From Strobilurus pachycystidiatus (taxonomy: Eukaryota; Basidiomycota; Agaricomycetes; Agaricales; Physalacriaceae): a stretch of DNA of 64,000 nt. The notes beneath the pieces are model-generated. The model was not told where the DNA came from. It did not search any database and was given only the letters and a program-made list of their open reading frames with translations. Each line of letters begins with the position of its first letter. The first letter of the stretch is position 1. The DNA lies in assembly GCA_019915135.1 (NCBI GenBank), contig JAHLMK010000001.1, forward strand, positions 3,596,001-3,660,000, written 5' to 3'. The position numbers were made by a program, and so were the translations under genes. This document shows positions 58,807 through 64,000 of this stretch, piece after piece.

Positions 58807-60073
58807 ATGACCTCGACCTCGACCGCCGACCTGCAGGCGTCCTTGGAGCGTCACAACGACACGTTTGAGTCTCTGCTCAGGCTGATTCCCGCCAAATATT
58901 ATCTCGTTCAGGACCCTGACGAGGTCGCCTCCAAATTCCAAAAACACACAAAAAAGCAGAAGGAACTCAAAAAAGACGCTCTCAAGAAGGCTAAGCGCGA
59001 CAAGGTCCGTCTGCTCTGCTCGCTGTCGACTCAACCCATCTTATCTTGTCAAAGTTTGACCCCGCCAACAACAAGAGCGTCATTGACCTGCAAACCGAGG
59101 CTCAGGCCTCTTCCTCGAAACGCAAACTCGATTCTCCTTCAGACGATGAAGATGATGAGGTCGACGAGGACGATGACGACGACATGAATGTCGATGTGGA
59201 CCTCGAGGACGTCGGTGAGGACGTCGACATGGACGCCATCGTGCCCATGCCTCAAGCGGGTGGCATAGAAGCGCTCCGCGAAAAACTCCACGCACGCATG
59301 GCCCAGCTCCGTCGTGGTGGCCGCGCACCGAGCGGCAGAGACGAGCTTCTAGAAGAGCGGCGCCGCCAGCGAGGCGCGATGCGCGAACGGCGGAGAAAGG
59401 AAACCAAGGAAAAGATTCGCCGCGAGGAGGAGCAGAGGGGAAAACGGAAACCGGAGATGGCAAAGGAGGAGAAGAAGAAGCAGGGGAACATCACCAAGGT
59501 AAACAAGCCCTGTTATGTCTGCGAGCACACCGTTTCTCACTCTCACTCTTTCTTCAGACTCAACTCCTCGTACCCGAAGCCTCGTCGACGAAATACGCGA
59601 CTGTCGCATTCGCATCCACCAGCGCGAAACCGCCCTCTGCCCACAACAACCTCAAAACCTCGTCCGACCCGACTCAGGCTCTCGCGCAACTCGCGGCGCG
59701 TAAGGAGCGCCTCGCTGCGCTGCCCGATGAGAAGCGCAAGGCGATCGAGGAGAAGGACAAGTTTGCAAAGGCGGAAGCTCGTCTCGACGGCGTCAAACTA
59801 CGCGACGACGAGGGGCGCCTGAAGAAGGCGGCCAAGCGGAAGGACAAGGAGAAGACGAAGAGCAAAAAGGCGTGGGATGAGCGGAAGGAGCAGGTCTCCG
59901 CGTCGATGGCTGCGAAGCAGAAGAAGCGGACTGATAACATCGCGATGCGGAATGAGCGTAGGAAGGGTGGTGGGTCGGGCAAGGCGGGGTCGGGGAAGGC
60001 GCGGCCAGGGTTTGAGGGGAAGAACTCGTTCAGTGGAGGAAAGAAGAAGGCTAAGACGGTCAACAAGAAATAA
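58807..60073 (+). CDS. RRP14: SURF6/Rrp14 ribosome biogenesis protein
   Basis: Three exons (58807-59004, 59055-59498, 59558-60073) give 385 residues. The N-terminus '[20 protein letters not shown]' is the SURF6 N-terminal domain. An acidic tract (Asp/Glu) follows near residues 90-125, then '[17 protein letters not shown]', the start of the SURF6 core, a long Lys/Arg/Glu-rich helix and '[16 protein letters not shown]', the conserved C-terminal motif. The protein acts in the nucleolus in early pre-rRNA processing of both subunits. Confidence 0.92.
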
Positions 60074-60466
60074 TCTCTCTATTTCTCATTGACTGTTAAT
60101 ATTAACCGAACGATACTCCAGCGTGAGCACACAGAGAATGCACAATGGCCCCATTTCCATCATTCCACGAGAATGTACTAACAGACTTCTTGCGAATTTT
60201 CGCGCCACTTTGCCTGCAGTACCTGTTTCTCGAATATTCAAGTTCATTTTTGCGGCGAATTGATTTTCCGCGCAGATGAATTTCATAGGCGCGCGCTTGA
60301 AAGGAGCACCTCTGGTCTTCCGCCTGCCTATAGGCTCAAGCTTAGGCTATCTATCATCTTTATCGTTGGGGTATACAGGGGGTATAGAACGAACTCGTGA
60401 TATGAGGCTGCTTGGCTTTTAGACTCACTCCGAAATTTTTCCGACACCTCCTCTCTTACCTCTACC
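60074..60466. other. Intergenic between SURF6 and beta-glucosidase
   Basis: 393 bp; nothing recognised apart from the 5' leader of the GH3 gene. Confidence 0.5.
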
Positions 60467-63400
60467 ATGGCCATCGATAAATCATTCCTGGACGCAGACA
60501 TCCCCTCGCTTGTCAAGAAGCTGAGGATGGAGGAGAAAATCTCCTTGCTCTCTGGGCCTAACTGGTGGAACACCAAAGAAGTCGCGCGACTCAATATCCC
60601 TGCCGTCCGCATGAGCGACGGCCCCAACGTTGGTGACTCCGCCTTACTCTGCGTGGGCCCATGCTGATTCGAGGCCTCAGGGCGTCCGCGGTTCCTCCCA
60701 CTTCGTAGCTACGCCTGCCCAATGTCTTCCGGTACATCTCTCGCGCCGCGCCAGTTAACCAAATCTGAAGAGCTCTCTGTCCACAGTGCGCAACGTCATT
60801 GGCGGCCACGTTCGATCAAGACATGGTCTACAAGGTCGGGGTCTTCCTGGCTGAAGAGGCTAAAATCAAGTCCTCTGTGATCTTGCTCGCGCCGACTTGC
60901 AACATCCAGCGGTCCCCTCTGGGCGGGCGCGCGTTTGAGTCCTTCTCTGAGGACCCCCATCTGTCAGGTAACTATGACTTGTGTAGTGACTCAACCCCGA
61001 GTCGCTCATTCACATACGCCGGTACCCCTCATAACCGGTTGTAGGTATGATGGCGTCGGCTTACGTGCTGGGACTTCAGTCGCAGGGTGTTTCAGCCAGT
61101 GAGAAATTGAGATTTATGTCACTTGGCATGGGGCGGCTCACATCCGCGTAGCCATCAAACATTTCGTTGGAAATGACCAGGAACACGAGCGGACGGCCGC
61201 TCGTTCCGTCATGTCAGACCGGGCTCTGCGTGAGGTGTATCTCTATCCGTAAGTTTCGCGTTCTACGCATTGCATTTAGCTAAAACGCGTCATTAGGTTT
61301 ATGTTGGCCCAGAAGTATGCGAAACCTTGGGCGTTTATGACATCGTATGCACTCATTCTCCTATCACGTGTACTCTTTCTTATTGAATTGCTAGCTATGG
61401 ACGAATTAACTCCCTCCATGTATCGGAGGATCCTGATTTTTTAGACGACATCCTTCGCAAGGAATGGGGTTTTGATGGCATTATCATGAGCGACTGGCTA
61501 GTATCTTCCTTGCTTCCGCTTCAGCTCTCCCTAACTCACGCGTCTACAGGTATGGAACATACAGCGTTGACGCTGCCATCAATGCAGGCTTGGATCTCGA
61601 AATGCCTGGCCCACCTCGCTGGCGAACGAATGTCCTCGTGTCGCATTCCCTGGTTGCACAAAAGCTCCTCCCACGAGCGATCAACACCAGAGTGACGAAC
61701 CTACTGGAGTTTGTCCAACGCCAAGCTCGTAGGAATCCTGACGTCGTCTACGGCGATGGTGTAGAGCGTAGTCGCGACCATCCGGCTGGACGTGTCTTTG
61801 CGAGAAGGCTTGCCGCAGATGGGATCGTACTGCTGAAGAATAGGGATGGTCTCCTCCCTCTTTCACCTGAGAAGATCAAACGCGTCGCGATCATTGGGCC
61901 TAATGCCAAAGAGCGTATAATCTCCGGTGGCGGATCGGCGCAATTGAAGCCGACGTACGTTGTAACGCCTTTTGAAGGTTTGGAGGAAGGAGCACCAGAC
62001 GGGCTGAAGATCGATTGGGCAGTGGGCTGCTACGGTGGGCTATGCCAAACTCTCATGTTCCGGATGATGCTCAAATGTGTTTACAGCGCACAAGTACCTG
62101 CCGACGTTGGAGACTCGTCTCCAGACACCGGATGGTCACCCTGGTTGGCAGTGCACGTTCCACACACTCTCGGATGACGGGAAACCAGGCGATGTCCTCG
62201 CTACTTTCACTCTGCTCGATACTAGAGTAAAGTTGAACGACTTCCTCCCGCCTGGGCTTGGCGAGAACTGGATGATTCAGTTGAGAGGCCAATTGACCAT
62301 GCCAGCGACGGGGGATCATGAGCTGGGTTTGACTGTCGCAGGTATGGTGACACGGTGTATGGTTGTGAAAAGGTTCTGACGAGATTCGTAGGACGCGCCA
62401 AGCTGTGGGTCGATGGCAAACTCGCGATTGATAACTGGACGAAACAGACACCTGGAGACTTCTTCTATGGGTTGGTGATCAGTGTTATTCTCTGTGTCCG
62501 GGCTCCTCAATTGCCGTCTTCAGACAAGGAACCATCGAGGAGAAGTGCGTCTTGCCATTTGAAGCTGGAGTCGGGCGCGAGGTCTTCGTTGAATACATCA
62601 ACACGTCTGCGCCTCGTGACGCCGAGGAAGACCATGACGAGGAAAGCTCACAGCCAGCTTTGATGCGCGGTGTTGTGAGTCCACGAGTTTCCAGACTCGT
62701 CGTTTCGCTAATTTTGTGCTAGCGCTTGGGTGGATGCCTGAAAATCGACGCCGACGAGGCGATAGAGGCAGCCGTAGAACTGGCCAAAAAATCTGACGCT
62801 GTCATCTTCGTTGCGGGGCTCTCTCCAGAATGGGAAAGCGAAGGGTTTGACCGACCGTCGCTGGATATGCCTGGCCGACAGAATGAAGTCATATCCCGTC
62901 TGGCTGATGCGAACCCGAATGTCATCGTATGCATACAAGCCGTAGGTCAAGCATCTTGGTACGCGATGCGATGTGTTCTCAACTCAACCACAGGGATCAG
63001 CAGTGGCTATGCCGTGGGCTGACCGGGTCGGCGGCCTTCTCCAGACATGGTACTCTGGGAATGAATCAGGTAACGCCATCGCCGACGTGATATATGGCAA
63101 GGTCAACCCGAGTGGCCGACTCCCTTTGACTTTACCCGAAAGGATCGAGGACGTACCATCGTATCTCAACCTAAAGAGCGAGTACGGAAAGATCCATTAT
63201 CGTGAAGACCTGTTTGTCGGCTATAAACACTACCAGGCCACTGGAATCAAGGCCCAGTATCCATTTGGGTATGTTGTTCAATCCCGACAGTTTCCATCGA
63301 CAATTGACAGTCTTGATTAGGTTTGGGCTGTCGTACACGGACTTCCAGCTTTCTGGGTTGAGCGCAACGGCGGTCGGTGACGCTGAATTTGACATTTCCG

Positions 63401-63714
63401 TGACTGTCGAGAACGTCGGCAGTGTGGCGGGGTCAGAAGTGGTGCAGCTGTACGTGTCGTACCCGAGGACTGGCATTACCCAGGTCCCTCTGCAGCTGAG
63501 GGGCTTTGCGAAGGTCCATGACTTGAGTCCTGGTGCGGCGAAATCAGTCACTATCAAGCTCGACAAGTATGCCTTTTCGTACTGGGACCCGTCGATCAGT
63601 GCGTGGCAGGTTGCTGCTGGAGACTATACGATACATGTCGGACAGAACAGCGAGGACTTACCTCTGGAGACGGTAGTTCAAGTAGCTACGAGCTTCACTT
63701 GGACCGGCCTGTAG
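60467..63714 (+). CDS. GH3 beta-glucosidase with PA14 insert, intracellular type
   Basis: ATG 60467 starts 'MAIDKSFLDADIPSLVKKL', with no signal peptide, so probably cytosolic. The first domain has 'MSDGPNGVRG', 'GRAFESFSEDPHLSG', 'KHFVGNDQEHER' and 'DGIIMSDWYGTYS', whose Asp is the GH3 nucleophile. The second begins 'GIVLLKNRDGLLPL', is interrupted by a PA14 part ('GRAKLWVDGKLAIDNW'), resumes at 'VIFVAGLSPEWESEGFDRP' and ends in a fibronectin-III-like domain ('PLQLRGFAKVHDLSPGAAKS'). About a dozen introns. It hydrolyses terminal beta-glucosides such as cellobiose. This PA14-bearing subgroup is common in wood- and litter-decay basidiomycetes and complements extracellular GH3 enzymes. Confidence 0.92.
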
Positions 63715-63894
63715 TTAATGTACTTACGATCGTATAAGGAATAGATTGAAGATTTGGTAACGCCTGTCAGGGGTATTTCCACGTGGACGGTAAACAGCGC
63801 ATTGCGGCGAATAACATACCACCTTGTCCACACCCCACTGCCTCCATCGTTGCTCGCCAGTTGAGCCACTTGCTTTTTTGTATTTCCTGTCAAA

Positions 63895-64000
63895 ATGCCT
63901 CCGCCGCACTACGACTTCCTCATCAAGGTGAGTAGCGACGGGCTCGGCGTGATGGACACCTATCTCACACCACAATTTCCCCAGCTGCTACTCATTGGCG
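63895..64000 (+). CDS. SEC4: Sec4/Rab8-type small GTPase, partial at window end
   Basis: Exon 1 (63895-63927) encodes 'MPPPHYDFLIK'; after an intron (63928-63984) exon 2 begins 'LLLIG', the start of the G1 P-loop. This start fits fungal Sec4/Ypt2/Rab8, which direct secretory vesicles to the plasma membrane. Only 16 codons are inside the window, so the exact Rab is likely but not proven. Confidence 0.7.
   Translation, partial: MPPPHYDFLIKVSSDGLGVMDTYLTPQFPQLLLIG

Overview
The window is nuclear DNA of a filamentous basidiomycete, probably an Agaricomycete. Nearly every gene is split by several 45-60 bp GT-AG introns. Genes are dense and lie on both strands. The best-recognised proteins are fungal: Vps15, a Sid2/Dbf2-type NDR kinase, Bcp1, Rpb7, CstF-64/Rna15, SURF6/Rrp14 and squalene epoxidase. 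Exon limits below were read by eye from splice signals and frame continuity; no alignment or transcript data were available.

Layout. 1-11.7 kb is gene-poor and decayed. It holds a BTB-domain gene split by a 935-bp terminal-inverted-repeat element that itself carries a 54-bp micro-insertion, an intact GNAT acetyltransferase, an intact short-chain dehydrogenase, and a relic of an FAD monooxygenase. 11.7-22.7 kb is housekeeping: squalene epoxidase, a low-complexity protein of unknown function, CstF-64, threonyl-tRNA synthetase (with a possible mitochondrial leader) and cytidine deaminase. 23.7-30.0 kb is a compact metabolic group: BAHD/condensation-like alcohol acyltransferase, SnoaL-like NTF2-fold protein, cytochrome P450 and UbiA-type prenyltransferase/terpene cyclase. 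A second, orphan copy of the cytidine deaminase first exon lies at 31.6 kb in the same orientation, so the group sits between two direct repeats. 31.7-35.1 kb holds Bcp1 and proline dehydrogenase. 35.8-38.6 kb holds two divergent genes of unknown function. 39.1-44.9 kb is Vps15; 45.2-47.0 kb an F-box/LRR-like protein with a frame break; 47.4-48.4 kb a secreted DUF3494 ice-binding protein; 50.6-52.4 kb the Sid2/Dbf2 kinase; 53.0-54.4 kb a second acyltransferase; 54.7-56.7 kb a BCS1-like AAA ATPase; 57.2-60.1 kb Rpb7, a UPF0538 protein and SURF6; 60.5-63.7 kb a GH3 beta-glucosidase; and the window ends in the first codons of a Sec4/Rab8-type GTPase.

How the genes work together. The only group that looks like a pathway is the acyltransferase/SnoaL/P450/UbiA set. 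The UbiA enzyme could prenylate or cyclise an isoprenoid precursor, the P450 could oxidise it, the SnoaL-like protein could cyclise or hydrate it, and the acyltransferase could acylate an alcohol. SnoaL and P450 share a 422-bp divergent promoter. This is inference from family membership and position. The most unusual observations are the direct repeats around this group, the clean TIR-element insertion in the BTB gene, the nested 54-bp element, the ice-binding protein, and a 14-residue tandem repeat at the N-terminus of the Sid2/Dbf2 kinase.
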